Position numbers and translations under genes: made by a program
Shown here: in pieces, positions 1 through 8,909 of the stretch
Numbering within the stretch: the stretch's first letter is position 1
Layout: each line of letters begins with the position of its first letter
Notes under the pieces: model-generated
The model's database searches: none
What the model was told of the DNA's origin: nothing
What the model saw: only the letters and a program-made list of their open reading frames with translations
Assembly (NCBI RefSeq): GCF_023630705.1
Contig: NZ_JALQEM010000028.1
Coordinates: 124,001-188,000, forward strand
DNA length: 64,000 nucleotides
Origin: Caballeronia sp. GAFFF1
Lineage (GTDB): Bacteria > Pseudomonadota > Gammaproteobacteria > Burkholderiales > Burkholderiaceae
Reading direction: 5' to 3'

Positions 1-759
1 CTTTTTCTGTCGACGGAAGAACTGAAGGCGTGGGGCTGGCGGATTCCGTTTTTCGTGGGCGCGTGCGCGGCGCTCGTTTCGCTGTATCTGCGCCGATCGC
101 TCAATGAAACGACGACCGCCGAAATCCGCGAGCGCAAGGAAGCCGGCACGCTCGCCGGGCTGATGCAGCACAAGGGCGCGTTCATGACCGTGGTCGGCTT
201 CACGGCGGGCGGCTCGCTCATCTTCTACACGTTCACCACGTACATGCAGAAGTATCTGGTCAACACCGCGGGCATGCACGCGAAGACCGCGAGCAACGTG
301 ATGACGGTCGCGCTCCTCGTCTATATGCTGTTGCAACCGGTGTTCGGCGCGCTGTCGGACCGCATCGGCCGCCGCCAGTCGATGCTGTGGTTCGGCGCGC
401 TCGCCACGCTGTGCACGGTGCCGCTGCTGCACGCGCTGCGCGACGTGACGAGTCCGGTCATGGCGTTCGTGCTCGTCGTCGCGGCGCTCGCCATCGTGAG
501 CTTTTATACGTCGATCAGCGGTCTCATCAAGGCCGAGATGTTTCCGCCGGAAGTGCGCGCGCTGGGCGTGGGTCTTTCGTATGCGGTAGCGAACGCCGTG
601 TTCGGCGGATCGGCGGAATATGTCGCCCTCAAGTTCAAGACGGAGGGCATGGAGTCCGGCTTTTACTGGTATGTAACGGTCATGTGCGCGATCTCGCTTC
701 TGGTGTCTTGGAGGATGATGGACCCGAGCAAGGAAGGGTATCTGCGCAACGAACCGTAA
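1..759 (+). CDS. kgtP: alpha-ketoglutarate permease, MHS family of MFS (5' end outside window)
   Basis: Proton symporter for 2-oxoglutarate in the inner membrane. The frame is open from base 1, so the start lies upstream and only the C-terminal 252 residues are seen. The text is very close to E. coli KgtP as I remember it: [14 protein letters not shown], the MFS loop motif [10 protein letters not shown], then SFYTSISG and [21 protein letters not shown] and [10 protein letters not shown]. Several hydrophobic helices alternate with short basic loops, as in the second half of a 12-helix MFS carrier. The protein ends with a hydrophilic tail. A hairpin follows the stop codon, suggesting the transcript ends there. 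A related dicarboxylate or osmolyte MHS carrier is the only realistic alternative. Confidence 0.9.
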   Translation, partial: LFLSTEELKAWGWRIPFFVGACAALVSLYLRRSLNETTTAEIRERKEAGTLAGLMQHKGAFMTVVGFTAGGSLIFYTFTTYMQKYLVNTAGMHAKTASNVMTVALLVYMLLQPVFGALSDRIGRRQSMLWFGALATLCTVPLLHALRDVTSPVMAFVLVVAALAIVSFYTSISGLIKAEMFPPEVRALGVGLSYAVANAVFGGSAEYVALKFKTEGMESGFYWYVTVMCAISLLVSWRMMDPSKEGYLRNEP

Positions 760-765
760 GCTTTC

Positions 766-789
766 TGCCGCGTCCGGACCAGCGCGGCA
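766..789 (+). terminator. hairpin after kgtP
   Basis: Inverted repeat TGCCGCG / CGCGGCA with a 10-base loop, seven bases after the stop of the permease gene. It lacks a long T run (TTCTC follows), so termination is inferred from position and stem only. Confidence 0.4.
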
Positions 790-884
790 TTCTCAATCCG
801 GCGCACCCGGCGCGGACATCGAAGTCCGCCCGGCTTGCCGATGTCGGTAGTATGGTGTTTTATGCGGTATGTATCGGTAGACGA

Positions 885-902
885 CGCGCCGGGCCCGGCG
901 CG
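885..902. promoter_or_regulatory. 18-bp perfect palindrome upstream of the 1000-1674 gene
   Basis: CGCGCCGGGCCCGGCGCG is a perfect palindrome with no loop, about 100 bases before the downstream start codon. It could be an operator or simply a GC-rich chance palindrome. There is no U tract to make it a terminator. Confidence 0.3.
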
Positions 903-999
903 CGGTGGCAACTGGAAACAGGATAAGCATGCGCGCGGCCGGATCGCGCGCTACAGCGAGGCGCGGCGTGCTGCGTCCCGGTCTGCAGGGAGCCTGTCC

Positions 1000-1674
1000 A
1001 TGGAAGATTTCGACGAAACGTTGTTTGTCGTCTGGCGATCGAACCTGAACGTTCTGGTCGGTTCGCCTGGCGGCGCGGCGCGTCTTGCGCGCATGATGAA
1101 CTTCTCGCCGTCGTTCATGAAGCTCATCGTCGCGGGTCAACGGGACTTCAACGAGGAGTTCGTGCGCGGCATCGAACTCGTGTCCGGCCTGCCGCCTCAT
1201 TGGATGGACGAGCGCCGCAATGCCGCCGACGTGCCCGCCGAAGTCAAGCGCGCGCTCGACGAAGAAAGGCCGTTCGCCGTCTTTCGCGGCACCGCGCACC
1301 CCGCGCCGAAGCGTTCCGTGTTGCGCGGCCCGGAGCCGCTTCTCTCGCAGACGGAAGCCACGCGGCGCGTCGCCGATCTCGCGCAACAGCAGGCGGAAGT
1401 CAACCGGCGCGATCTGCTTTTCAGGAAGAATCGGGAACTGCTGTCACAGGATTTGCGCCGGCTGGAACGCCAGCTCGGACTGCTGCAAGTGGAACCGATG
1501 CTGCCGCGAGCCGACGAACTCATCGCCTCCGACCGCATGAGCGAAGCGGCAAAGGCCGATCTGTCCGGGCGGCTCGAACAGATCGACAAGCACGTGAAGC
1601 TGCTGCATCAGCACGTCGAGAAACTCGTCGCGCTGCTTTCGACGCCGGACGAGCCGGGTCCGAACGACAGCTGA
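1000..1674 (+). CDS. hypothetical protein, possible HTH-type DNA-binding N-terminus plus coiled coil
   Basis: A 224-residue protein of unknown function. I chose the ATG at 1000 because a GGGA purine run lies about 10 bases before it, and the longer TTG-started frame (835) has an unconvincing N-terminus. Residues 10-65 look like a Cro/CI-type helix-turn-helix: LARMMNFSPSFMKLI followed by a basic turn and VSGLPPHWMDERR. Residues about 115-215 are rich in E, R, Q and L in heptad-like order, suggesting a coiled coil. It ends one base before the convergent small gene at 1676-1837. A regulatory role is inferred only from the HTH-like segment. Confidence 0.6.
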   Translation: MEDFDETLFVVWRSNLNVLVGSPGGAARLARMMNFSPSFMKLIVAGQRDFNEEFVRGIELVSGLPPHWMDERRNAADVPAEVKRALDEERPFAVFRGTAHPAPKRSVLRGPEPLLSQTEATRRVADLAQQQAEVNRRDLLFRKNRELLSQDLRRLERQLGLLQVEPMLPRADELIASDRMSEAAKADLSGRLEQIDKHVKLLHQHVEKLVALLSTPDEPGPNDS

Positions 1675-1675
1675 T

Positions 1676-1837
1676 TTACTTCTTCGCTCGCTTGTCTTCG
1701 GCTTGTGACTCCGGCTCAGGATGCACCGCAATCGGATCGCTGGCCGGGAACGTCTCTTCGAGGGCTTCGTCGAGCAAGTCCTCCTCGTTCGCCGGGTTCT
1801 GCTCTTTCGTCGGTTCTTTCTGGCGTGGCTGGGTCAT
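1676..1837 (-). CDS. small acidic protein with PASDP motif
   Basis: A 53-residue protein starting at the ATG on the minus strand (start codon 1837-1835). A GGAG ribosome-binding site lies a suitable distance upstream in the message. The core is LLDEALEETFPASDPIAV, a motif I recognise from short uncharacterised proteins widespread in proteobacteria. The rest is charged and probably disordered (KKE, EPES, DKRAKK). No enzymatic function is known. It is too short to stand out in ordinary gene finding, but motif and ribosome-binding site together support it. It lies immediately downstream of the AraC-type gene on the same strand. Confidence 0.7.
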   Translation of the reverse strand: MTQPRQKEPTKEQNPANEEDLLDEALEETFPASDPIAVHPEPESQAEDKRAKK

Positions 1838-1886
1838 GGCGCGCTCCGCGATGTGAGTCGGACGTCTCAATATAGCAGTCGCGCCA

Positions 1887-2951
1887 TCAGCGCGCCCACC
1901 GGTAGTCCACCGGGCGCACGCCTGTCCATTTGCGAAACGCGCGCCGGAACGCGCTCGGTTCCGAGAAGCCGAGCGCGGCGGCGATTTCCGGAATGGTCTC
2001 GTTCGTGTCCGCGAGGCGCGAGATGGCGAGGTCGCGGCGCAGCGCATCCTTGATCGCCTGAAGCGTCAGCCCTTCCTGTTTCAGACGCCGCCGCAGCGTG
2101 GCTTCGGCCATATTCAGCGACACCGCCATGCGATCCGCGTCCGGCCAGTCGGCTGGCGCAGTCTCGCGTAGGCGCTTGCGGATGCGCGCCGCAAGCGACT
2201 CGGGATTGCGATACTTCACGATGAAGTTGGCGGGCGCATCGCGCAGAAACGTCTTCAGTGTCGACGCTGTCTGCACCACGGCAAGCGCCGCGCACTCGGG
2301 CGCGAGATCGACATAGCTTTGCGGCTGATCGAAGCGCATTGCGTCGCAGAACATCAGGCGGTATTCGTCGCTGTCGTGCGGCTGTGCGCAGCGAAGATTC
2401 GCGGCGAGCACCGGAATACGCCGCCCGACGAGCCAGCACAGCAAGCCATATACGAGGATGAAGCCCGTCGCGTAGGCGAACATCGTCTTCGGCGCGTGCG
2501 CGTCGCGCAGCACGATCCGCACGCGTTTCTCGTCGATGTGCGGCTCGAACGTCAACTCGTCGAGCACGAGCCGCATGAAAGCCGCGATGCGTCCGAGCGC
2601 CTGCGCGCCGTCGCGCGCGCCGAGCGCCGCCTGCGACATCAGCACGAAGCTGCCGCGCCGCATCGGGTGCGGGTCCTGGCCGAAGAATTCGTCGTCGAGC
2701 GCGTCGGCTATCGCGTGCCACAGTCGGCCGTACTGCGCGGGCGAGACGCGGGCGCGCGGCGAATCCAGCATCGCCGGCGCGATGCCCGCGCTCTGTAGCA
2801 GCGCCGCGCGCGCCATGCCGCGCGCTTCGGCGCAGCGCAGCGCCGCATCGACGAGACTGACGGCGATCGAATCGCGCTCGAAATCTCTTCTGCGGATTGG
2901 GGTTGTCACTAGGTGGCGAAAGCGTTCAGTTAGCGTGATCGTTCTGGTCAT
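1887..2951 (-). CDS. AraC-family transcriptional regulator
   Basis: A 354-residue DNA-binding regulator. Residues about 45-230 resemble the N-terminal arabinose-binding-like domain of the OruR/ArgR-type AraC subgroup. The C-terminal 100 residues hold the AraC double HTH, with the typical second helix region IPEIAAALGFSEPSAFRRAF followed by W-TG-RP. The gene is divergent from the acyl-CoA dehydrogenase/synthetase pair with about 100 bases between start codons. It therefore probably controls that pair and binds an acid or CoA-ester-derived ligand (inference). The start at 2951 is the most upstream candidate. A slightly shorter start is possible because no strong ribosome-binding site decides it. 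Confidence 0.88.
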   Translation of the reverse strand: MTRTITLTERFRHLVTTPIRRRDFERDSIAVSLVDAALRCAEARGMARAALLQSAGIAPAMLDSPRARVSPAQYGRLWHAIADALDDEFFGQDPHPMRRGSFVLMSQAALGARDGAQALGRIAAFMRLVLDELTFEPHIDEKRVRIVLRDAHAPKTMFAYATGFILVYGLLCWLVGRRIPVLAANLRCAQPHDSDEYRLMFCDAMRFDQPQSYVDLAPECAALAVVQTASTLKTFLRDAPANFIVKYRNPESLAARIRKRLRETAPADWPDADRMAVSLNMAEATLRRRLKQEGLTLQAIKDALRRDLAISRLADTNETIPEIAAALGFSEPSAFRRAFRKWTGVRPVDYRWAR

Positions 2952-3051
2952 CGGCCGGGCACGGATGATTGCCTAGACTGGCGAAGCGCCCGCCGCCGAC
3001 CGGCGAGCCAGTGTATCCGAACGACTGACGAGGCCATTTGCGAGTTCAACC

Positions 3052-4188
3052 ATGATCGACAGTTTTCTCACCGAAGAGCAGCGCATGATCCGCGATGCGG
3101 CGCGCCAGTTTTCGGCTGAAGTGCTCGCGCCGAACGCGGGCCAGTGGGACCGCGACGGCGCGATTCCCGATGCCGTCGTGCGCCAGTTGGGCGAACTCGG
3201 CCTGCTCGGCATGATCGTGCCGGCGGAACTCGGCGGCACCTACAGCGACTACACCGCCTACGCGCTCGCGATGGAGGAAATCGCCGCGGGCTGCGCGTCG
3301 TGCGCGACGATGATGAGCGTGCACAACTCCGTCGGCTGCGGGCCGATTCTCGCGTACGGCACCGACCCGCAAAAGGCCGAATGGCTGCCGAAGCTCGCGA
3401 GCGGCGAAGTGATCGGCGCGTTCTGCCTGACCGAGCCGCAAGCCGGCTCCGAGGCGAACAACCTGCGCGTGCGCGCGGTCGAGCGCGACGGACAGTGGGT
3501 CATCTCGGGCAGCAAGCAGTTCGTGACGAACGGGCGGCGCGCGGGCGTCGCCATCGTGTTCGCCGTGACCGATCCGGAAGCGGGCAAGCGCGGCATTTCG
3601 GCGTTCATCGTGCCGACGAACACACCGGGCTTCAACGTCGGGCCGCAGGAGCACAAGCTCGGCATCCGCGCATCCGATACGTGTCCGATCACCTTCGACG
3701 ACTGCGCGGTTCCCGCCGCGAATCTGCTCGGCGCGCGCGGCGAGGGGCTCAAGATCGCGCTGTCCAACCTGGAAGGCGGGCGCATCGGCATTGCGGCGCA
3801 GGCGCTCGGCATCGCGCGCGCGGCCTTCGACGCAGCCCGCGCTTACTCGCGCGATCGCGTGCAGTTCGGCAAGCCGATCCGCGAGCATCAGTCGGTCGCG
3901 AACATGCTCGCCGACATGCAGACGCAGATCAACGCCGCGCGGCTTCTGGTGCTGCACGCGGCGCGCATGCGCACGGAGGGCGTGCCGTGTCTGTCGGAGG
4001 CGTCGCAGGCGAAGCTCTTCGCGTCCGAGATGGCCGAGCGCGTGTGCTCGGACGCGATCCAGATTCACGGTGGCTACGGCTATCTTCAGGATTACCCGGT
4101 GGAGCGGCATTATCGCGATGCGCGCATCACGCAGATATACGAAGGCACGAGCGAAGTCCAGCGCATGGTGATTGCGCGCAATGTCTAG
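3052..4188 (+). CDS. acyl-CoA dehydrogenase
   Basis: FAD-dependent alpha,beta-desaturation of an acyl-CoA thioester, passing electrons to ETF. At 378 residues it is the normal size for the short/medium/branched-chain family. Visible signatures are the FAD/substrate motif [12 protein letters not shown], the [10 protein letters not shown] segment, [16 protein letters not shown], and YEGTSEVQR near the C-terminus, where E364 aligns with the catalytic base of medium-chain enzymes. It is the first gene of a pair with the AMP-dependent ligase (21-base gap) and lies divergent from an AraC regulator. Together they would activate and oxidise a carboxylic acid. The substrate cannot be read from sequence; short branched-chain or medium-chain acids are likely. 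Confidence 0.92.
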   Translation: MIDSFLTEEQRMIRDAARQFSAEVLAPNAGQWDRDGAIPDAVVRQLGELGLLGMIVPAELGGTYSDYTAYALAMEEIAAGCASCATMMSVHNSVGCGPILAYGTDPQKAEWLPKLASGEVIGAFCLTEPQAGSEANNLRVRAVERDGQWVISGSKQFVTNGRRAGVAIVFAVTDPEAGKRGISAFIVPTNTPGFNVGPQEHKLGIRASDTCPITFDDCAVPAANLLGARGEGLKIALSNLEGGRIGIAAQALGIARAAFDAARAYSRDRVQFGKPIREHQSVANMLADMQTQINAARLLVLHAARMRTEGVPCLSEASQAKLFASEMAERVCSDAIQIHGGYGYLQDYPVERHYRDARITQIYEGTSEVQRMVIARNV

Positions 4189-4209
4189 CGGCATATAAAA
4201 GGAGACGCC

Positions 4210-5925
4210 ATGAATCGAGCCCGGCCGTTCATCGAAGCGAGAGACTTTCTGCTGCGTCACCGTACCGACTACGACACCGCGTATCGCGAGTTCAAATGGC
4301 CCGTGCTCGACCGCTTCAACTGGGCGCTCGATTATTTCGATCCGATGGCGCGCGGCAACGACGCGCCTGCGCTTTGCATCGTGGATGAAAGCGGCGATGA
4401 AACGCGCCTCAGCTTTGCGGAAATGAGCGAGCGGTCGGCGCGTGTAGCGAATCACCTGCACGCAATCGGTGTAAAGCGCGGGGAGCGCATCCTGCTGATG
4501 CTGCCTAATCGCGTCGAGCTGTGGGAAACCATGCTCGCCGCGATGAAGCTCGGCGCAGTCGTGCTGCCCGCGACGACGCAGCTCGCGAGCGGCGATCTGC
4601 GCGATCGCATCGCGCTCGGGCGCGTGGACCACGTCATCGTGGATGCGATCGAGACGCACAAGTTCGACGGCATCGACTTGCGCGGACTGCGTATGTCCGT
4701 CGGCGGCGCGCGCGACGGCTGGCTCGGCTACGACGCGGCGTACGATGCATCGCCCGAATTTCACGCGGACGGCGAAACCAAGGCGAGCGATCCGTATCTG
4801 CTGTACTTCACGTCGGGCACCACGTCGAAGCCGAAGCTCGTCGCGCATACCCACGAAAGCTATCCGGCCGGGCATCTTTCGACGATGTACTGGATCGGCC
4901 TGCAACCCGGCGACGTGCACTGGAACATCAGTTCACCCGGCTGGGCGAAACACGCGTGGAGCTGCTTCTTCGCGCCGTGGAATGCGCAGGCGTGCGTGTT
5001 CATCTACAACTTCAGCCGCTTCGACGCCGCGCGCACGCTGAACGTGCTCGTGACGCACGACGTCACCACGCTCTGCGCGCCGCCGACCGTGTGGCGCATG
5101 CTCGTGCAGGAACCGCTGGCGTCGTACAAGGTGAAGCTGCGCGAGATCGTCGGGGCGGGCGAGCCGTTGAATCCGGAAGTCGTCGAGCGCGTGCAGGCAG
5201 CGTGGGGGGTGCCGATCCGCGATGGCTACGGACAGACGGAAACCACCGCGCAGATCGCCAACTCGCCGGGCCAGCGGCTCGTGCCCGGTTCGATGGGACG
5301 TCCGCTGCCGGGGTATCGCGTGGTGCTGCTCGATGCGGAGGGCAATCGCGCCGACGAAGGCGAGATTGCGCTCTCGCTCGATCCGCCGCCGCTCGGGCTC
5401 ATGACCGGTTACGCGGACAACCCCGCCGCCACCGAGAACGCGATGCGCGGCGGCTTTTATCGCACATCCGACGTCGCGGCATGCGGCGCGGACGGCTACT
5501 TCACGTATGTCGGCCGCGCCGACGACGTGTTCAAGTCTTCCGATTACCGTCTGAGCCCGTTCGAACTGGAGAGCGTGCTGATCGAACACGAAGCGATTGC
5601 CGAGGCCGCGGTCGTGCCGAGCCCCGATCCGCTCCGGCTTTCGGTGCCGAAAGCGTTCGTCACGCTGCGGCACGGCTTCACGATGGGCCCGGACCTCGCG
5701 CGCAGCGTCTTCGCGTTCTCGCGCGAGCGGCTGGCGCCGTACAAGCGCATCCGGCGTATCGAATTCGCCGAATTGCCCAAGACGATCTCCGGCAAGATCC
5801 GGCGCGTCGATTTGCGCCGGCAGGAAGCGGCCCGCGCGCCCGACGGCGCGCGCGGCGCATTCGAATTCTGGGAGGACGATTTCCCCGAACTGCGACAGTC
5901 GGGCGTGGCCGATGCAGCGAAATGA
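4210..5925 (+). CDS. AMP-forming acyl-CoA synthetase (medium-chain/ACSM-like)
   Basis: Activates a carboxylic acid to its CoA thioester with ATP. Length is 571 residues. The ATP/AMP P-loop is LLYFTSGTTSKPKLV, followed by WNISSPGWAKHAW, typical of acetyl/medium-chain synthetases, then DGYGQTETT, YRTSDVA, and a C-terminal subdomain ending PKTISGKIRRVDLR. The lysine in SGK is the conserved catalytic and regulatory (acetylation) lysine. The N-terminus (FKWPVLDRFNWALDYFD) matches the ACSM-like group. The start has a good AAGGAG site. It lies 21 bases after the acyl-CoA dehydrogenase, so co-transcription is likely, and the pair forms an activation-then-desaturation module. Substrate unknown. Confidence 0.92.
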   Translation: MNRARPFIEARDFLLRHRTDYDTAYREFKWPVLDRFNWALDYFDPMARGNDAPALCIVDESGDETRLSFAEMSERSARVANHLHAIGVKRGERILLMLPNRVELWETMLAAMKLGAVVLPATTQLASGDLRDRIALGRVDHVIVDAIETHKFDGIDLRGLRMSVGGARDGWLGYDAAYDASPEFHADGETKASDPYLLYFTSGTTSKPKLVAHTHESYPAGHLSTMYWIGLQPGDVHWNISSPGWAKHAWSCFFAPWNAQACVFIYNFSRFDAARTLNVLVTHDVTTLCAPPTVWRMLVQEPLASYKVKLREIVGAGEPLNPEVVERVQAAWGVPIRDGYGQTETTAQIANSPGQRLVPGSMGRPLPGYRVVLLDAEGNRADEGEIALSLDPPPLGLMTGYADNPAATENAMRGGFYRTSDVAACGADGYFTYVGRADDVFKSSDYRLSPFELESVLIEHEAIAEAAVVPSPDPLRLSVPKAFVTLRHGFTMGPDLARSVFAFSRERLAPYKRIRRIEFAELPKTISGKIRRVDLRRQEAARAPDGARGAFEFWEDDFPELRQSGVADAAK

Positions 5926-6062
5926 TCGGGCGAGGCGTTGCATCGTCGGTCGGAGGAATTGGCAAGCAAATGTAACGCGGGGCAGCGCGCCGCGAACCGT
6001 CGGGAGGGCTGCTGGTCGAAACGGCTCATTCACGTCGGAACATTTGAAGGAGGAACCCGATC

Positions 6063-6770
6063 ATGTCGAATCGGTCGCTACGGAACGCGCTTTTTGCAAC
6101 GGCTCTCGCAGGCGCGCTCGCGACGCCGGCCGCGTCTTACGCACAAATCAATCTCCAGCAGTTCGGCTTCGGCAACAAGTCGGAGTCGTCGGGCCAGGCC
6201 GGCGATAGCGCGGCGCAGCCGTCCGCGCTCGGCTCGCTCGTGCAGAACTATCTCGGCGCGAACCAGCAAGTGTTGAGCGGGCAGTCGAGTCTTGCCTCGG
6301 CGATGGGCATGTCGAGCGTCGCGAGCCAGGCGCAGTCGGCGGCGGGCATGTTGTCGAGCGCGACGAGCGGCGGCGCGCCGAGCACCAGCATGTTGTCGCA
6401 GCTCGGCGGCACGCAGCAGAGCGTGTCGCAATCGCTCATGCAGGCGTTCGCGAACAAGTCGGCAACGCCGCCGACCGCCGCGAGCAAGCAGACGTTCACG
6501 GACGGACTGGCGTCGCTCGGCCAAGGCGTGAAGCAGTATGCCGGGCTTCAGTCGGACCTGGGCGCGGTGAAGAACACGATGAACGTGTCGTCGCTTCTGC
6601 AGGCGGGATCGAACCCGGCGACGGCGCAGGCGGCCACTTACATCGCGCAGTCGGCGCCGGGGCAACTGCAATCGCTCGTGCAAACTTTGACACAGGCCGT
6701 GCAGTACGCGAAGACGAACGGCATCTCGGTGCCGTCCATTGCGAGCTCCGCGCTCGGCATGGGCAAGTAA
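6063..6770 (+). CDS. secreted hypothetical protein, Ser/Ala/Gln-rich
   Basis: A 235-residue protein I do not recognise. The start has a GGAGGA site a few bases upstream. Residues 1-28 form a clear Sec signal peptide (basic MSNRSLR, hydrophobic core, cleavage around SYA-QI). The mature part is low in charge and rich in Ser, Ala, Gln and Gly, with repeated short SQ, SS and AA runs. It has no cysteines, so it is not a lipoprotein. It is likely periplasmic or outer-surface and partly helical. It is followed directly by a strong intrinsic terminator, so it is probably a single-gene unit. No function assigned. Confidence 0.8.
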   Translation: MSNRSLRNALFATALAGALATPAASYAQINLQQFGFGNKSESSGQAGDSAAQPSALGSLVQNYLGANQQVLSGQSSLASAMGMSSVASQAQSAAGMLSSATSGGAPSTSMLSQLGGTQQSVSQSLMQAFANKSATPPTAASKQTFTDGLASLGQGVKQYAGLQSDLGAVKNTMNVSSLLQAGSNPATAQAATYIAQSAPGQLQSLVQTLTQAVQYAKTNGISVPSIASSALGMGK

Positions 6771-6789
6771 GCGGCAGTATCGCGAACAA

Positions 6790-6823
6790 AAAAAGGCGAG
6801 GCACGGGGCCTCGCCTTTTTATT
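6790..6823 (+). terminator. strong intrinsic terminator
   Basis: Perfect 13-bp inverted repeat (AAAAAGGCGAGGC / GCCTCGCCTTTTT) around a 5-base loop, with A and T tails. It can work in both directions: it ends the secreted hypothetical gene on the plus strand and the convergent gene at 6848-7399. Confidence 0.92.
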
Positions 6824-6847
6824 TCGTGAGCTCGCTCCCTTCGATGA

Positions 6848-7399
6848 CTACATCGAAGCACGCCGCAGCGACAGCCGCGTCAGGATGGGAAGCGTATGCG
6901 CGCGACGCTGCTGCGACACCAGCGGCGGCAAAAAAGAGATCTCGGCGCTCTCCGCCAGATGCATGCGGGGTTCCGGGTCGAGCACTTCGAGCGCAGGCGG
7001 CTCGACGAGTTCTTCGACTTCTTCTGCCACCAGGACTCGCGCGGGCTCTTCGGCTTTGAGCCCGAGCGAACGACGCACATCCACGCCACGCGTGCGGACG
7101 GTGAAGCCCGCGCTGCGGATTAGACTCTCGCGCGTTCTCCAGAACGCGGCGGCGGACGGGGGCATGGCGTGCATCGACACATATTCGATCACGATTTCAT
7201 AGCCCCGGACTTTGGGGTAATTCAGCAGTAATTTACCCGACCGGATATATCGGGTGTAGCGGTCGATTTTCTTCGTCAGTAAATCCTGGTGCAGTTCTTC
7301 GTCTTGCCAGTCGAGTTCGTCGAAAAGGCCAACATATACCTGCTTGAACAGAATATTGATTCCGATGTAATCGATGGCGTCCACGTCGCGCAGAGACAT
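6848..7399 (-). CDS. DUF6572-like hypothetical protein with long C-terminal extension
   Basis: A 183-residue protein. I chose the ATG at 7399 because GGGGAAA precedes it, rather than the longer frame starting at 7429. Residues 1-85 look like the DUF6572 fold (DVDAIDYIGIN at the N-terminus, then LFDELDWQDEELH, and YEIVIEYVSM). From memory that family is small, cytosolic and uncharacterised. The remaining 95 residues are Glu/Ala/Val/Pro-rich (VAEEVEELVEPP) and do not resemble a known domain, so the protein is longer than usual for the family. It converges on a strong terminator. Family assignment is from recall, not from a search. Confidence 0.7.
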   Translation of the reverse strand: MSLRDVDAIDYIGINILFKQVYVGLFDELDWQDEELHQDLLTKKIDRYTRYIRSGKLLLNYPKVRGYEIVIEYVSMHAMPPSAAAFWRTRESLIRSAGFTVRTRGVDVRRSLGLKAEEPARVLVAEEVEELVEPPALEVLDPEPRMHLAESAEISFLPPLVSQQRRAHTLPILTRLSLRRASM

Positions 7400-7588
7400 G
7401 GTCTTTCCCCTACGCCCTTCAGCGGGCAAGTATCAAAGACCCGCATTGTAACGGATGTGTGCCGTCGATTTCGCTTGAAACGCCGCGTGCGGTAAGGCGC
7501 AACAGCGTTTTTAGTCACACTCCTAAGACACATTTGGAATAAATCCGACAATTCCGCGCGATTGTGTAAAAACTCATTTTGAGATAAA

Positions 7589-8761
7589 TCACGGACGCGG
7601 CCGCGACTCATCCGCCAATCCCTTTTCCGGCGCCGCGCGGGCGATTTCCTCGTTGGAGATTGCCTCGACTTGAGGCATGGACGGCTGCTCGTTAATCCAC
7701 GCATTCAAAATGGTCGAAGTGACGGCAAGAATAACGGGCCCGATGAATAATCCGACTATTCCGAATGCGAACATGCCGCCGAGTACGCCGGAGAGAATCA
7801 GCAGCATCGACAGATTGACGCCGCGCTGAATCAGGAGCGGACGCAGAAAGTTGTCGAGCATCGCGATCATGAGCGACCACACGAGCAACAAAGCTGCCGC
7901 GACGTGCGAGCCGTGCCAGAAAAGCCATGCGACGCCGCCGAGCAGCGGCAGGAGCGGGCCGATCTGCGCGAGACACAGCATGAGCATGACCGCCGTGATG
8001 ACGCCGGCGGCCGGCACACCGGCGATCCACAAACCGATTCCGCCGAGCGCCGACTGCGTCACCGCCGTCACGACGATGCCCAGCGCCACCGCGCGCACGG
8101 CCAGCCCGGCGAGCTTGACGGCCTCGGCGCCGCGCTGCGCCGCGACGCGCGTCGCGAAGCGCACCACGAAGCTGCCCGCCGCCTCGCCGCGCGTGTACAG
8201 AATCCCGGCGATGATGATGGTGATGACCATGTGCATCACGAACACGCCGACGACCGCCGCGTGCGAGAGCATCCAGCGCGCCGCGATGGTCACGTAAGGT
8301 TCGAGCTTCGCGAGCATGCCGCCGGGGCCGGCGTCGGAAAGCGATTGCCATTCGGCCGAGACGCGCTGCCCGACGAGCGGAACGTCGTGGACCCAGGCGG
8401 GCGGCGGCGGCAGCGCGTACGTCGGCAGGCTCTTGATCGCGGACATGATCTCGCCGCCATGCAGCGCGAGCGTGCTGATCGCCTGATAGAGCGGCAGCAC
8501 GATCACGATCAGCAGTCCGAGCAGCATGACCGTGGTCGCGATCCAGCGGCGATTGCGGCAACGGCGCTGCACCGCGAGCATCAGCGGCCACGTGGCGACG
8601 ACGATGGTCGTCGCCCAGATGAGACCCGGCAGAAACGGCCGCAGGATGAACAGGCTGCCGGCCGCGAGCGCCGAAAGAATGGCGATCACGAGCAGAATGC
8701 GGGCGATGTCGACCGGCTGTCGCGGATTCAGGTTCGGCTGCCCGTTGGGAGAAATTTGCAT
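7589..8761 (-). CDS. AI-2E family transporter (YdiK/PerM type)
   Basis: A polytopic inner-membrane protein of 390 residues. I placed the start at 8761 (MQISPNGQPN); the longer frame has an Arg-rich, unlikely N-terminus. Residues about 18-60 form a double hydrophobic hairpin (LLVIAILSALAAGSLF, FLPGLIWATTIVVATWPLM) that is diagnostic of the family. Four or five more helices lie in the second half (GLWIAGVPAAGVITAVMLML, PLLPLLGGVAWLFWHGS, LLILSGVLGGMFAFGIVGLF). Family members have been linked to export of autoinducer-2 or to sodium/proton antiport, so the substrate here is open. It has its own leader region and appears to be a single gene. Confidence 0.88.
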   Translation of the reverse strand: MQISPNGQPNLNPRQPVDIARILLVIAILSALAAGSLFILRPFLPGLIWATTIVVATWPLMLAVQRRCRNRRWIATTVMLLGLLIVIVLPLYQAISTLALHGGEIMSAIKSLPTYALPPPPAWVHDVPLVGQRVSAEWQSLSDAGPGGMLAKLEPYVTIAARWMLSHAAVVGVFVMHMVITIIIAGILYTRGEAAGSFVVRFATRVAAQRGAEAVKLAGLAVRAVALGIVVTAVTQSALGGIGLWIAGVPAAGVITAVMLMLCLAQIGPLLPLLGGVAWLFWHGSHVAAALLLVWSLMIAMLDNFLRPLLIQRGVNLSMLLILSGVLGGMFAFGIVGLFIGPVILAVTSTILNAWINEQPSMPQVEAISNEEIARAAPEKGLADESRPRP

Positions 8762-8909
8762 GATGCGAACGTGTCGGGATGATTCGATGCGCGCGGCGAG
8801 CGGCGCATCTGCTAAGGAATAAGCGAAAGCGGTTGCGCAAGCAAGCGCCTTGCAGCGGCAGACCGCGATCATACGGTATCCGATGCATGGCCCGCCGCCG
8901 CCCGACCGC

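Noticed and set aside
3046..4920. Minus-strand open frame of 624 codons opposite the acyl-CoA genes
   Set aside because: Antisense shadow of two well-supported enzymes.
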